From positions 62,001-126,000 of the forward strand of contig CDRNVI010000163.1 of the NCBI GenBank assembly GCA_977017575.1: DNA of 64,000 bases, given 5' to 3'. This DNA comes from Paramoeba atlantica. Lineage: Eukaryota; Discosea. A model generated the notes under the pieces. That model had not been told where the DNA came from. It was given only the letters and a program-made list of their open reading frames with translations, and did not search any database. The stretch's first letter is position 1. Every line of letters starts with the position of its first letter. Of the stretch, positions 21,714 to 32,156 are shown one piece after another. A program made the position numbers and the translations under genes.

Positions 21714-22012
21714 ATCCAATCTTGTTTTTTTCATGGGTCTTTTGGTTGCTTTTTGAAATGAATTTTTTTTTTGTTGTTTTTGGTTTTGTTTTTTGGTTTT
21801 GTTTTTGTTTTGTTTCAAGGTTTTTTTTCTTTTTCTTTTTTGTTGACAAAGATTTTGGTAGCATTTATTCATTAGCTCTGCTTTTCGCACAATGAAAAAG
21901 AATAAGACAAAAGACAAAAAAAAATCAATTCCAACTCTCCCTTTTTTGATTTTCCATTTTCCGGAAGAGAGAAAAGAATTTTTTTTTATTGCTCTTCTCT
22001 TCCTTTCTCTCT

Positions 22013-24885
22013 CTACTTCTCTCTCTCTTTTAAAAATTGAGAGATAGCTTCTCCCCATGTTTTTACATCTTCTCGATTTTTTGCTGAAAAAGAACTAAGA
22101 AAGAGAGAAAGAAAGAAAGAAAGAAAGAAAGAGAGAAAAGAAAAACCAGTTTGACATTGAGCATGTGGCAAAAGAGATAAAAGTTCTTCCACAGTTGAAA
22201 GAGGATGTATTTTATCTTCAGTCCAACACAAAATTAAAATTGGTACATCTTGCAGTGTTTCCTTTTGAAATAGAGAAGAAGAGAAGAAGAAGAAGAAGAA
22301 AAGAGAAGAAGAGAGAAGAAAAGAGAAGGAGAATTGAGGATGAGAAAAAATGGAGTTTTTTTCAAGAAAAATTCAAAAAACCTTGATAATTTCTCTTGGC
22401 GGAAAATCACTGAAATTAATTGGTCAAAAGAGAAACAGAGAAAAAAGAGAGAGAAAAGAAAAGAAGAGAAAAGAAAAGGAGAGAAAAGAAAGAGAAAAAA
22501 GAAGAGAGGAGAAAAGAAAAGGAGAGAAAAGAAGATAAAAAAACCAAAGTGCAGCACCATCAAAAACAACAGAAGCAAATGGTGAATTCAAAATAAAATC
22601 AACTCCTCCCCACTATCCAAATAAATAAGAAAATGGGAGAGAAGAAAAAGAGAGAAGAAAGAAGAGAAAAGAGAAAGACGAGAGAAATAGAACACAGAAA
22701 GAAAACAGAAAAGAGAGGAGAAAAGAAAAGAGAGAGAAGAAAGAAAGAAAATCAAGAACTGAATCATATTCCTCAGAAGAAAGTGTTTTTAAAACCGGAC
22801 ATCTTTTTGGAGTCATTCGAATTGCAGTTGCAATTCCCTCCCTTTTTTTTTTGACTTTACAAAAAGAAAGAGAAGAGGGAGAAGAGGGAGAGAGAGAAAG
22901 AGAGAGAGAGAGAGGTAAGATACCTTTGGCCACTTGTGATGAGAGATGAAACAGATTTGTAGCTGAAAAAAATGGCCAAATTAAAATTAAACTTTCAAAA
23001 AAATTAAAAAGAAAAAAGAAAAGAAAAAAGAAAAGAAAAAGAAAAGAAAAAAGAAAAGAAAAAGAAAATAAAAAACAAAATAAAAAACAAAATAAAAAAC
23101 AAAATAAAAAACAAACCTAGAACATTGAGCTTTTCTTGATTGCCAAGCAGTTGGAGGAATAACCAACACCAATCCATCTACTCTCTCTCCTTTCTTTACA
23201 AAGAGAAAATGTGAGAAAGAGAAGAGGAAAGAGAGAGAAGAGGAAAGAGAGGAAAGAGGAAAGAGAGAAAAGAGAGAGAAAATGAGAGACAGAAGGAGGA
23301 AAGAGAGAAGAGAGAGGGAAAAGAAGAGGGAAAAGAAGAGGAGAAAGAGAGAGAGAGAACTTGTTTCATTTTTATAGCAGCATAAAGTGAAGTGGCACAG
23401 CCCATTGATGCCCCTCCAAGTACAACTCTTTCAACTTCTGTTTCTTCTTTCATTTTCTATAAAAGAGAGGAGATGGGAAAAGAGAGGAGATAAAAGAGGA
23501 GATGGGAAAAGAGAGGAGAAGAAAAAAGAAAAAAGAAGAATAAAAAGGAAAAAGGAAAGAGAAAATAATAATATTAAATTAAAATTCTATTTTTTTGAAA
23601 ATTCCAAAAACAAAATGAAAAGAAAAAAAAAAAGGGAAAAAAAAAAGGAAACTTGAAGAAGATTCAAAATATCCTCTGCCAAACTACTCCATCTACCCAT
23701 AAAATAAAATAAATATGAATTATTATTCTGAATTGATGGATATTAATTTAATAAATGGATATTAATAATTTTACTGATAATAAAGATTTTGTGGAAGATC
23801 AGAAAGAAGAAAAGAAAAGAAGAAAAAAGAAGAAAATAAAAGAAGAAAATAATAAAAAAAAATAATAAAAAAAAAAATAATAAGAATAAAATAAAAAAAG
23901 AAAAAAAGAAGAAAATAAAAAAATAAAAAAATAAAAAAAAAAACAAAACTCAAAATGATGAGGAAGATGAGAACCAGAAGAGGCTCCATGCCCTCTGAAA
24001 TAATTTTCTTAATCTTTTTTTTAATGAATTTAATTTATTTAATTGAATTAATTATTAAATCTTTTTTTTCATTTAATTCTTTAAATCTTTTTATTCAATT
24101 TTTTTGGGAGGGAAAGAGAAAGAGAGAAAGAAGAGAAAAGAAAGAAAGGAGAGAGAGAGAGAGAAAGAAAATCAAAAAAGGAACTTGTGATCAAGTCGAA
24201 GAAAATCAAAAGAATTCTCCAAAATTGGTTCTTTGAAATCAAATAAATTGTGTTTGTTTTCCTATTTTTTTAAAAAAGAGAAAATATTATTTAATTATTT
24301 AAAAATATTGAATAAAAATAAATTCAATAAAATTAAAAAACAATTAAATTAAATTAAATATTAAAATAAAAATGAAGAAAAATTGATTGACAAAGACCAT
24401 GGCGCCAAACAAAATGAAAGAGATTGAATAAACAATAAAATAATAATAAAATATAAAATAAAATAAAAAATGAAAGAAGAAAAACTTGCTGAATTGATTG
24501 ACAAAGGCCATGGCTCCAAACAAAGAAGTCTTTCTTTTTCTATTTTGTTTTTGAGAATAACCTTTTTTTTTCTTTTTTTCTTTATTTTTCTTTTATTTTT
24601 CTTTATTTTTCTTTATTTTTCTTCTTTTTTTCTTTTTTTGTTTTTCTTTCTTCTTTTTCTTTTGCTTTCTTTTCGTTTCCTTTTCTTGACCTGTTGAGAA
24701 GAACTTCGATCAATGCAAATGTTCATATCTACTCTGTCACTCTCATTAGAAAAAGAGACAAAAGAAAAAGAAAAAGAAAAGAAAGAAAGAAAAGAAAAGA
24801 AAGAAAGAAAAGAAAAGAAAGAGAAGAAAAAGAAAAAGAAAAACCCAGGAAGATGAACAATTTTTTCCACCCTCTCATTCTCCAT
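22013..24885 (-). CDS. Alpha/beta hydrolase, multi-exon
   Basis: Roughly a dozen exons. Start MENERVEKIVHLPG at 24885, then VDMNICIDRSSSQQ, TSLFGAMAFVNQFSK, EPILENSFDFLRLDH joined to KGHGASSGSHLPHHF (the xGHGxSxG motif after strand 4), RWSSLAEDILNLLQ, the nucleophile elbow VVLGGASMGCATSLYAAIKM, GLVLVIPPTAWQSRKAQ, YKSVSSLITSGQ, TPKRCPVLKTLSSEEYD, SDFPPREIIK, and the acid loop PILILCWTEDKIHPLST, ending KNREDVKTWGEAISQFLK. This is the general alpha/beta-hydrolase fold with Ser (GxSxG) and Asp visible; the His is probably in HPLST or in LLPHAQC. Substrate is unknown. Exon boundaries in the first third are tentative. Introns are purine-rich on the plus strand. Confidence 0.72.
24373..24523. repeat. 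Duplicated exon remnant inside the hydrolase gene
   Basis: About 33 bp at 24488-24523 (part of the exon for FGAMAFVNQ) recurs with a few changes at 24373-24408, 115 bp away, both reading ATTGATTGACAAAG / CCATGG on the plus strand. The second copy lacks the Gln-Phe-Ser-Lys end and a normal donor, so it is probably a decayed duplicate exon. Confidence 0.65.
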
Positions 24886-25270
24886 TTCTCTTTCTCTTTC
24901 TTTTCTCTTCTCTTCTTCTCTTCTCTTCTTTTTCTAAAAATAAAACTCAAAAAACTGCAACAGAAAGAAAATAACACTTCACTTTTCTTCTTCTCTTCTC
25001 GCCCTTTCTTTTCTTTCTCTTTCTTTTCTCCTCTTTTCTTTGTGAACAAAAGTTATTGAAATTGAAGAAACTTCAAAAAACCTTTTTTATTTGTTTTCTT
25101 TTTGTTTTCTTTTTGTTTTCTTGTCCGCAACAATAGTATTTCTTTTTCCCTTCTTTCTTTTTCCTTCTTTCTTGATCCTTTCACTTTTTCTGTTGGGGGG
25201 CGGAAGTCAAAAAAGACACACACACTCTTCCTTCTTTCTTCGCTCTCTCTTTCTTTCTCTTTCTTTCTTT
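24886..25270. other. Intergenic region, hydrolase / PLAC8
   Basis: 385 bp of mostly pyrimidine-rich plus-strand sequence with repeated TTTGTTTTC units (25085-25120). No gene was seen. It would hold the hydrolase promoter and the 3' flank of PLAC8 gene 1. Confidence 0.4.
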
Positions 25271-25890
25271 TCAACGAGCACGTTTGACATTAACATCACC
25301 TTCAACTCTAAATCTCATCCGAAAACGTTCATCATTTACCATTGTAACTTGAACAACAGAACAACAACAACAACAACAACCAACCAACCAATCCTCAAAA
25401 GAAAGTTCCTTGTAACAACAAGACCTTCGAGATGAACAATAATATTCCAAATCAGAACGAGAAGAACCTTCCCAATGTCTCGCAGCGCCAACCACCACCC
25501 CAAAAAGACAACAACAATAAGAAAGAAAGGAATAATAATACAATTCATTTTGGGCAATCCCTCGACAAGAAAAAGGAGGATATCTTTCAAGTTGAGATTC
25601 TGTCAAAGAGCGAGAAAAGAGCAGATCGTTTGAGTACTTGTCTCCTTGAAGTAGTAGACAAAGAGGGCAGAGAAATCCCCACAAACATAAACTTCTTCCT
25701 CCTTTATTTGAAAGTGAAAAAGAAAGTGAAAAAGAAAGTGAAAAAATTTGCATCATTCCCTCTCTCCCACCCCTTTTTTTTGAAACAAAAAGAAAAAGAA
25801 AAAGAAAAGAAAAGAAAAGAAAAATGAACCAGAGCAACAATCAAAGAGTCCGGTCGGCCAAGAATCACGTTTCTTTGTCGTTTCTTCCAT
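25271..25890 (-). CDS. PLAC8-family Cys-rich protein 1
   Basis: Two exons. Exon 1 from the ATG at 25890: MEETTKKRDSWPTGLFDCCS, donor GTTCAT. Exon 2 begins GRSLCLWGFLCPLC. The W..GLFDC..G..LC..G..CPC signature is that of PLAC8/cornifelin/PCR proteins (Cys-rich, membrane-associated, linked in various species to cell size, metal handling or scrambling). A Cys-dense hydrophobic segment follows (FLSYCCCLFGVVVGAARHW), then YYCSSRRSCC, WLVGCCCCCCSVVQVTM and the end FRVEGDVNVKRAR. Two CCC-rich hydrophobic stretches may insert into membrane. It is one of three tandem copies on the same strand. Confidence 0.78.
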
Positions 25891-26229
25891 CTCTCTTTCA
25901 CACAAGACAACACCCTGATCTTGAGTAATCTGATAAAACAAAACAGAAACCAACAATCTTTTTCCACCAAGAGAAAAAGGGGAAGAAACAAAAAAGAAAA
26001 AGAAAAAAAAGACAAAAAATGGCTGTTTCGAAAACAGGGTAGTTAAATCAAAAACAACCCAAATGACTTTTTTTTTCTGGAATAAAGTGCGTATTTATTT
26101 TGTAGTACCCGTTTTCGAATTTTTGCAATTTTCAAAAAACTCTGAAACTTTTTGAATAAAATTGTTCTTTGTTGATCCTTTCACTTTTTCTGTGGGTCAA
26201 GACACTCTCTCGCTCTTGACACTTTCTTT
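25891..26229. other. Spacer between PLAC8 genes 1 and 2, with an inverted repeat
   Basis: A 339-bp spacer. TTCGAAAACAGGGTA (26027-26041) and TACCCGTTTTCGAA (26106-26119) form an imperfect inverted repeat (one bulge), 64 bp apart. A segment just 3' of gene 2 (TTGATCCTTTCACTTTTTCT near 26172) repeats that 3' of gene 1 (near 25173), so the duplicated unit includes downstream flank. Confidence 0.55.
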
Positions 26230-26873
26230 TCAACGAGCACCTTTGACATTGACATTCCCTTCAACTTTGGATTGCATTCGAAAACGTTCATCAATTGCCA
26301 TTGTTACTTGAATAATCGAACAACAACAACAAAAATAACCAATCAAACAATCCTCAATTGGGATACCATCAGTACAACTACGACAACAACAAGGTTGACT
26401 TGAACAATAATATTCAAAATTGCCACGTCTAGAATATTTCCGATGTCTTTCACTCCCTACATAAAGCCCATAAAGGCAGCAGCAGAAACAACTGCACAAT
26501 AGATCAACAACAAAATAAGTACGAACAACACCACGACAAGACCAAGGAGGATATCGTTTAAATTGTGATTCTGTCAAAGGGGCGAAGCTCATACTCAGAT
26601 CGCGTGAGTAACTAAAGGCTTGAAGGTCCAAGCAACAGGGACAGAGAAATCCCCACAAACATAAACTCATTCCTCCTTTTTCAAAACAAAAAAGAAATGA
26701 ATTTTGAATCGAAAAGAAAGTAAAATATTTGATCCTCAATCACACCCTCCCTGTTCTTTCAAAGAACACAAAAGAAAAGAAAAAGAAAAGAAAAGAAATG
26801 AACCAGGACAACAATCAAAGAGGTGCGTTGGCCAAGGGTCATGTTTGTTCTCACTGGATGTTGTTTCTTCCAT
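26230..26873 (-). CDS. PLAC8-family Cys-rich protein 2
   Basis: Intact paralogue of gene 1. Exon 1 from 26873: MEETTSSENKHDPWPTHLFD, then CCPG at the donor. Exon 2: GMSLCLWGFLCPCCLDLQAF, TESQFKRYPPWSCRGVVRTY, LLCSCFCCCLYGLYVGSERH, FEYYCSSQPCCC, EDCLIGYFCCCCSII, ending VEGNVNVKGAR at 26230. All the PLAC8 Cys clusters seen in copy 1 are kept, and CPCC replaces CPLC. Presumed small membrane-associated protein, role unknown. The frame is unbroken, in contrast to copy 3. Confidence 0.78.
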
Positions 26874-27125
26874 CTTTTTTACGGCCACTCAAATCAAAAA
26901 AAAACAGAAAAAACCAGAAAATTTTCCTCCTGCAAAGAAAGAAGAAGACAAAAAAACAAAAAGAGGAAATCTGCAAAATCTTTTCACTGAACAAACCGGT
27001 TTGCGAAAAGAAAGAGAAAAAGAAACAGCGAAAAAACACCTTTGCTCTTGTCCAAGAGCAAAGGTGTCCACATTGGTTTCTCACCAGAGCAACCAATTTG
27101 AGAGAAAAGTTTCCTTTTTTTCTTC

Positions 27126-27691
27126 TCAAAAAGCACGTTTGATATTGAGATCGCCTTCAACTTTGGATTGCATTCGAAAACGATCATCAAATTGCCATTG
27201 TTACTTGAATAATCGAACAACAACTACAACAATAACCAATCAAACAATCTTCAGTTGAGACGTCCAACAACACTTTCGACTTGAACAACAATATTCAAAA
27301 TTGCCACGCTCAGATTTCCAACTTCTATCACCCCAAAAAAACCCCATAAGACCACAACAAGCGAGAGATAACAAAAATATATAACTCAGGATGATCAATA
27401 CCCATACAAGACCAAGGAGGATATCGTTTAAGTTGAGATTCTGTGATTTATCACTGGATTTCGACATGAAGGGAACAAATCAAATGTGAGAAAGCCTCTC
27501 CTTGAAGGTGCAAGCAACAGGGGCAGAGAAATCCCCACAAACATAAACTTATCCCTCCTTTTTTGAAGTGAAAAGAAGGGAAAACAATATTTTTTTCCCT
27601 CCCTTTCAAACGAAAAGAAGAAAAACAAACCAGAGCAACGACTAAAGAGCCCTGTTGGCCAAGGTTCACGTTCGTTTGTCGTTTCTTCCAT
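27126..27691 (-). pseudogene. PLAC8-family pseudogene (copy 3)
   Basis: The third tandem copy keeps exon 1 (METTNEREPWPTGLF-like after MEE, start 27691) and the SLCLWGFLCPCCLHLQ segment but is then broken. Homology moves between frames at least three times: TESQLKRYPPWSC lies in one frame, GNFEYCCSSRKCC in another, and STEDCLIGYCCSCC in a third. A one-base insertion (ATT-TGATGA where copy 2 has ATT-GATGAA, near 27190) puts a stop before the conserved tail, which still reads DDRFRMQSKVEGDLN out of frame. The intact start and tail make decay after duplication more likely than a wrong gene model. Confidence 0.8.
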
Positions 27692-28072
27692 TCTTTCACA
27701 CACCAAAAAACAAAACCTCGAAAATGAACAACAAGAAAAAAAATGATGATGTTTTTCGACACCAAAAAAAAAACGTCCAAAAAAGTGATTTTTGATTTTT
27801 TTTGGACAAAATAATTTTTGGGTTTTAATTTCAAGACAAGAGGTTCAAGTTTGTTTGTGATTATTCTCAGATTAAGTCTTCGGAATGAAGATCCCTGAGA
27901 TGCTTGATTCCCCCCTCCCCCCTTGGGGCTCCCCTCGACTCTGAGATGAGAACGGAGTTTTTCAGGTGTTTTTCGAAATCAGATTAATAGGTGATGTGCC
28001 TGAAAATCGCAAAAGGGTGATAGATTCAGGGTGCTTCTTTTGTTGTTTCTGATGAAGAAAGAGAGGAGAGGA
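27692..28072. other. Intergenic region, PLAC8 / RasGAP
   Basis: 381 bp without a gene. It contains a short C/G-rich patch (CCCCCCTCCCCCCTTGGGGC near 27910) in otherwise AT-rich DNA. Confidence 0.4.
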
Positions 28073-28552
28073 TTAAAAGGAGCATTCGAGGTGTTCTGGT
28101 TTTGAGCTTTGGAAAATGTTCTCTTCTTCTTCCTCAGAAAGAGAAATCCTTTTTTGGAGTCCGTCTGAAAAAGAGTTCAACAAAGATTCAATCTCCCAAC
28201 CCCTCTTTTGAGATTCTTTCAAGACCAAGTCACGATACGTTTGAAGATAACCAAACATTCCTTTCTCCCAATCTTTTCGAAACTCTGAAGAAAACAAAGG
28301 AAGTCTCGATTCTCCTTGAAAAGCAGATTCACAGGAAAATCGGCCCCTCTCTCTTAACCCAAAACAAAAACGATCGAAATCATCACCACAATCTTCTAAA
28401 ATTAAATTAATTAAACAATCACCCTCACCACAATCCCCATCTCCTTCTGCTGGAATCACTCGAAATTTGGAACGACAACACAATTTCATGAGAAATCGGC
28501 CAATGAATTCTACCCCTCGAACAGGCCTTTTGTTTCCTTGTTGATTTTTCTT

Positions 28553-28594
<42 letters not shown>

Positions 28595-29434
28595 TTGTTG
28601 TAACGAAGAACAAGTTAAGATCGGAATCAGAAATCGAAGAAAAAGAAGAGCAGTGACAGCCCAATTTTCAAGAGGAACGGCTTTGTCTCTTTGTACGTTT
28701 GGAACCTTTTCAATCAAAAGAGTACATCGATGACACAACACACACAACTCAATCGGAATCGAATCAACAACAGAAGAGAGAAACTTCACTGTTTCATTTC
28801 GAATTTTTTTCCTTAAACTTTCGGAATGTTTACACGTGAGATGATGTTTATGTGAACTACTACCACCCCCATTTTCTCCAATTAGAGAGAGTTGTTGAGT
28901 TAGATGTTGAATATTTTTTTGGGACAAACTCTCTCCCAATTCGATGAACCCGGTCAAGAGAGGTTTAACCATCGGGGTGAAAGGTGCCAGTTGGACTTTT
29001 AATACAAAGACAGTTGGAGTTGTTTCTCGTGAAACAAGAGCAAGGCTACGAACTGCGAGTAATTCATTTTCGAGGAATTCGAGGAAAAGGGCTTCGGGTT
29101 GGCCATGAAGCATCACAAGACATCGGGCGATGTATTCTGCTTCAGATGGTTTGTCCATTGCGGGAAGAGCAAAGAGAATGGATTGAGTCAAAGAATGGTT
29201 ATCTTTCTGAAGGAGATTGGACAAAAGTTCAATCTCCTCCATTGACATTCGAAAGAGAGAGGAAGAGGACGAAGAACTTGTGCTCCGCTGCTGCTGGGTT
29301 GCAATGGATTTTTTTGCCCTTTCTATTTTTGTCAGGGAAGAGTGGGAACTCACAGCTGGAGAGAGTGTAAAATTAAACCCGCCCCATGATTTGTTTTTAA
29401 ACTGAGATCGTGAAGGAGAAACACGTCCTTTCAT
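28073..29434 (-). CDS. RasGAP-domain-like protein, intronless
   Basis: 453 residues from the first ATG of the frame (29434; the open frame extends upstream but without ATG). After a Ser-rich N-terminus, the helical domain begins at MEEIELLSNLLQKDN and contains LENELLAVRSLALVSRETTP, where SRETT occupies the place of the arginine-finger FRxNS motif. The block IRNETVKFLSSVVDSIP ... WAVTALLFLRFLIPILT matches the RasGAP signature FLFLRFxxPAI. A poly-Gln run of about 14 residues and a divergent C-terminal helical region follow (FRKDWEKGMFGYLQTYRDL). The predicted role is GTP hydrolysis stimulation on Ras-like GTPases at membranes. Sequence divergence makes the exact class uncertain. Lack of introns is unusual here, where nearly every conserved gene is fragmented. 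Confidence 0.68.
28545..28605 (-). repeat. CAA trinucleotide repeat encoding poly-Gln
   Basis: A run of about 16 CAA codons (TTG on the plus strand) inside the RasGAP-like gene. It encodes the poly-Q tract between the RasGAP core and the C-terminal region and is a likely length-variable site. Confidence 0.9.
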
Positions 29435-30234
29435 GATTTGGCAAAACGAGAGAGGGAGAACAAGAGAACGGCCCAACACAAAGGTGTTTTGGAAAGAAAA
29501 GAGAAAAGTGCCACAAAAAAAGAAAACAGAAATTGATGAACGCTCCAAATTTGGAAATAATTCACGCGGGGAAAAAAATTTGGGTTACCCCAAAAAGTGA
29601 GAGGTGCAACTATCAATGTAGCGCGCCAGACTTTTCCGGTTAAAATTCAATGATCGTATGGACTTCAAAAAAGCCAGTTATTTTTGGATGTGTGCAATTT
29701 CCAACCATTACCGGTAAGGGTGTTTCCAGGCACCTTCGGTTAAATAAATAATTATTTTTTTGTTTCCCAAACTCATAAAAATTTTGTCCGAGCGGAAAAA
29801 TATCATGTTGGATCTCTCTCCTCTCCTTGTGAGAGAGAGAAAAAAAGAATGAAAGGAGAGCATTACTTTTCGAGAAAAGGAAAAGTCGAAAAAGGAAAAA
29901 AAAAAATTTATTTTCCTTTTTTTGAGTTTTCTTTCTTTTCTTCGTCGAAGTTTTCACAAAAATGTGTTCTCAGAATAAGAGTGAGAGAGACAAGGGAGAA
30001 TGAGGGGAGATTTCTCTGTCTTTCCTTTTGTTTGTTCAATTAAATCTGAAACTCACCAATGTAGCGCGCCAGACTTTTCCAGTTAAAATTCAATGATCGT
30101 ATGGACTTAAAAAAGCCCGGAAAAGTCAAAAAAGGAAAAAAATTGTCCCTTTTTTTGTTTTCCTTTTTTATTTTTTTTTTCTTTCTTTTCTTTCTTTCTT
30201 TTTTTTGTGTTCGAGAGAGACAAAACCCCCTCAA
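29435..30234. other. Rearranged intergenic region with direct repeats
   Basis: No gene is supported. A segment of about 57 bp at 29614-29670 (CAATGTAGCGCGCCAGACTT...) is repeated almost exactly at 30057-30113. Sequence around 29917-30055 (ATGTGTTCTCAGAAT, AGGGAGAATGAGGGGAGA) is repeated at 32047-32195, the 3' flank of the MUN/GRAM gene. This is therefore a patchwork of local duplications. A minus-strand frame at 29640-29957 contains a normal-looking stretch (PLPVMVGNCTHPKITGFFEV) but no clear gene structure. Confidence 0.6.
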
Positions 30235-30393
30235 TGTGTTCAATTAAATCTGAAATCAAACGGTCGGCTTTGTCACATCACTCTGTTGAAACAAAAACTA
30301 AAAAGAGAAAGAGAATGAGAAAGAGAATGAAAGAGAGAGGAAAAAGAGAGAAAACCTTGAATTCAAATTGATATTCTTCACGAGCGCTGATCT
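30235..30393 (-). pseudogene. Duplicate of the two terminal GRAM exons, broken
   Basis: About 160 bp nearly identical to 32178-32335. It contains the exon ISAREEYQFEFK, its intron and the following exon for SDVDKAYRLISDLIEQ. In this copy GTGGACAAA has become GTGACAAA, a one-base deletion that destroys the frame, and there is no upstream GRAM exon. It is a non-functional duplicate of the 3' end of the C2/MUN/GRAM gene. Confidence 0.8.
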
Positions 30394-30513
30394 TTCAATT
30401 TTAGAAAGTGATGGACCACTTTTGTTTTGAGGGTAAACATGATCTCTTGATTGCTCTTCCTTCTTTACCCACTTGGAACACTTCTTTTTTGGTTTTTTCA
30501 AACGGAGGGGTAA

Positions 30514-31815
30514 ATGTTGGAAGAAAAAGATTTTGTCCCAGATCCTTCCGACAGATCCTTCCGAAGAGAGTCCCTCTCTTTCGCAGATGTGTCTGGACCA
30601 GTTGAACTTGGTTCTCCTGCAGATGGTTGCCTCCCTTTAGAAAATGACTTGACTGGGAAGATTGCTGTGTTTGTGGAAGGCGGGGAATGTTCTTGCTCAA
30701 ACTCGGTTAGATCATGCAGTGGAATCTGGTGCAATGGGTCTTGTTATTATTTCTTCTAATGATGATGGATGCAAGGAACAAGAAGTGACTAACAACAACC
30801 AAGGGATCTTCCAGATGTGATGATTCTGAAGGAAGATGGAGCTGAGATTCTGGACGCACTTGCAACTGGATTGAAAGTTGTTATTTCTATGGGTCCAACA
30901 TGGTTCTTTCCCTTGAACTCGAGCTAACCTGGTCCATTTGGTTATTTGTGGGGCTCTCCTCAAGGAATTGTTTTGATGCCTTTCAAAGCGAAAACCGCCT
31001 CTGATTTTTTGATTGCCTTTCACAACTCGAGTGTGGGTTGGGGTGATGTGTATGACCCCATCGGTGTTTACGCCCTCGATCAGCGACCATTCCAGAAATT
31101 GAACAGCTTCTTGTTGATGGGTCGGACATCGTGTGCCACAGCACAGATTGAAGGAGATGAACTGGTGGTTACGAGTCAGCTGGCTGAAAGGCCTTTTTCT
31201 TCTCAAGAAGATCTCACCTCTTTTGAAAGGGATGGAAGGTTGTTTTTTGGTCGTCCAAACAGAGGAGAAGAGGGAGGGTTGGGGCAAGCAGAAGTCTGGG
31301 AGCTGCTGCAAAGAGCGGAGGTTGACTCCCAAGAAATCTCATTTCAGATGGTTTTTTCTGTTCCACAGGAACAACCAACTCTTGTTGTTGCTTCCCCTGA
31401 TGAAGAAGCGAGTGTCCTCTTCACAATGGGAGAGGCGGATTGTTCTTATCGTTTTCTTTTCTTATGGGACATGACTTCTTTTGATCTTACTGCGCCCTCT
31501 CAACCAATTAAATCACTGAAAACAATTGTCAAAAAAGGAGGGGGAACTGATCCTGTTAATCGAATGGATTTTGTTGAACATCAACAAGGGGAATTATTGG
31601 GTTGTTTGGCTGTGCGATCAGAAGGGGTTATGTTTCTTAATGTCTCCACCCCAACTTCTCCAACAATCCCTGCATCTTTTGATCCATCCATCTTTGAAGG
31701 AAGTAAGGAGCATGGAGCTGCAGATTGTATCTCTAGTCCATCTGACTTGAAGTTCTATTTTTCCAATGATGATGATGATCGCCATCTTTTTGCTGTTCAA
31801 ATTCAACAAGAATGA
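30514..31815 (+). pseudogene. Pseudogene of a PA-domain protein with LVIVD-like C-terminal repeats
   Basis: Homology runs continuously but in changing frames. Frame 1: VELGSPADGCLPLENDLTGK IAVF, typical of a protease-associated (PA) domain start. Then RLDHAVESGAMGLVIISSND and, after another shift, LPDVMILKEDGAEILDALAT, both in the PA order. The frame then meets a TAA after WFFPLNSS and continues PGPFGYLWGSPQGI. From 30946 a long intact stretch of about 290 codons follows with GVMFLNVSTPTSPTIPASFD, similar to LVIVD-type beta repeats, ending FAVQIQQE at 31815. Two frameshifts and a stop within 300 bp make it a pseudogene unless the assembly is wrong there. It lies between the two copies of the GRAM terminal exons. 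Confidence 0.65.
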
Positions 31816-32156
31816 GAAGGGTCACTCACCACTCCGGTCTCTACAACAATTTTATTGATGACACATATAATTTGAATAACTCTCTCCCTTTTCCTTTTCC
31901 TCTTCTCTTCAATTTTGACTGTAGTTGGCTTCCTGCGCCATTTTTTCAACGTATCGAAAATACAATTGTAATACTCTCACCAGTGAAAGGATTTTTTTCT
32001 TTTTAGTGTTTTGTCTTTGAAACGAGAGGAAAATTTGTCTCCCTTTTTTTATTTTCCTTTTTTTGAGTTTTTTTTTCTTTTCTTCATCTTTTCACAAAAA
32101 TGTGTTCTCAGAATGAGAGAGAGAGAGAGAGACGAAGGGAGAATGAGGGGAGAATT
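31816..32156. other. Convergent 3' spacer
   Basis: 341 bp between the PA pseudogene (+) and the MUN/GRAM gene (-). No gene. The right half (from about 32047) is the parent or sister of the repeat at 29917-30055. Confidence 0.45.

Noticed and set aside
28102-28410. Plus-strand frame of 102 codons opposite the RasGAP-like gene
   Set aside because: It is antisense to a conserved domain-bearing frame and lacks any own evidence.
29640-29957. Minus-strand frame with a normal-looking end (LPVMVGNCTHPKITGFFEV)
   Set aside because: The rest is poly-Lys/Phe, it overlaps a duplicated non-coding segment, and no splice structure or domain was found.
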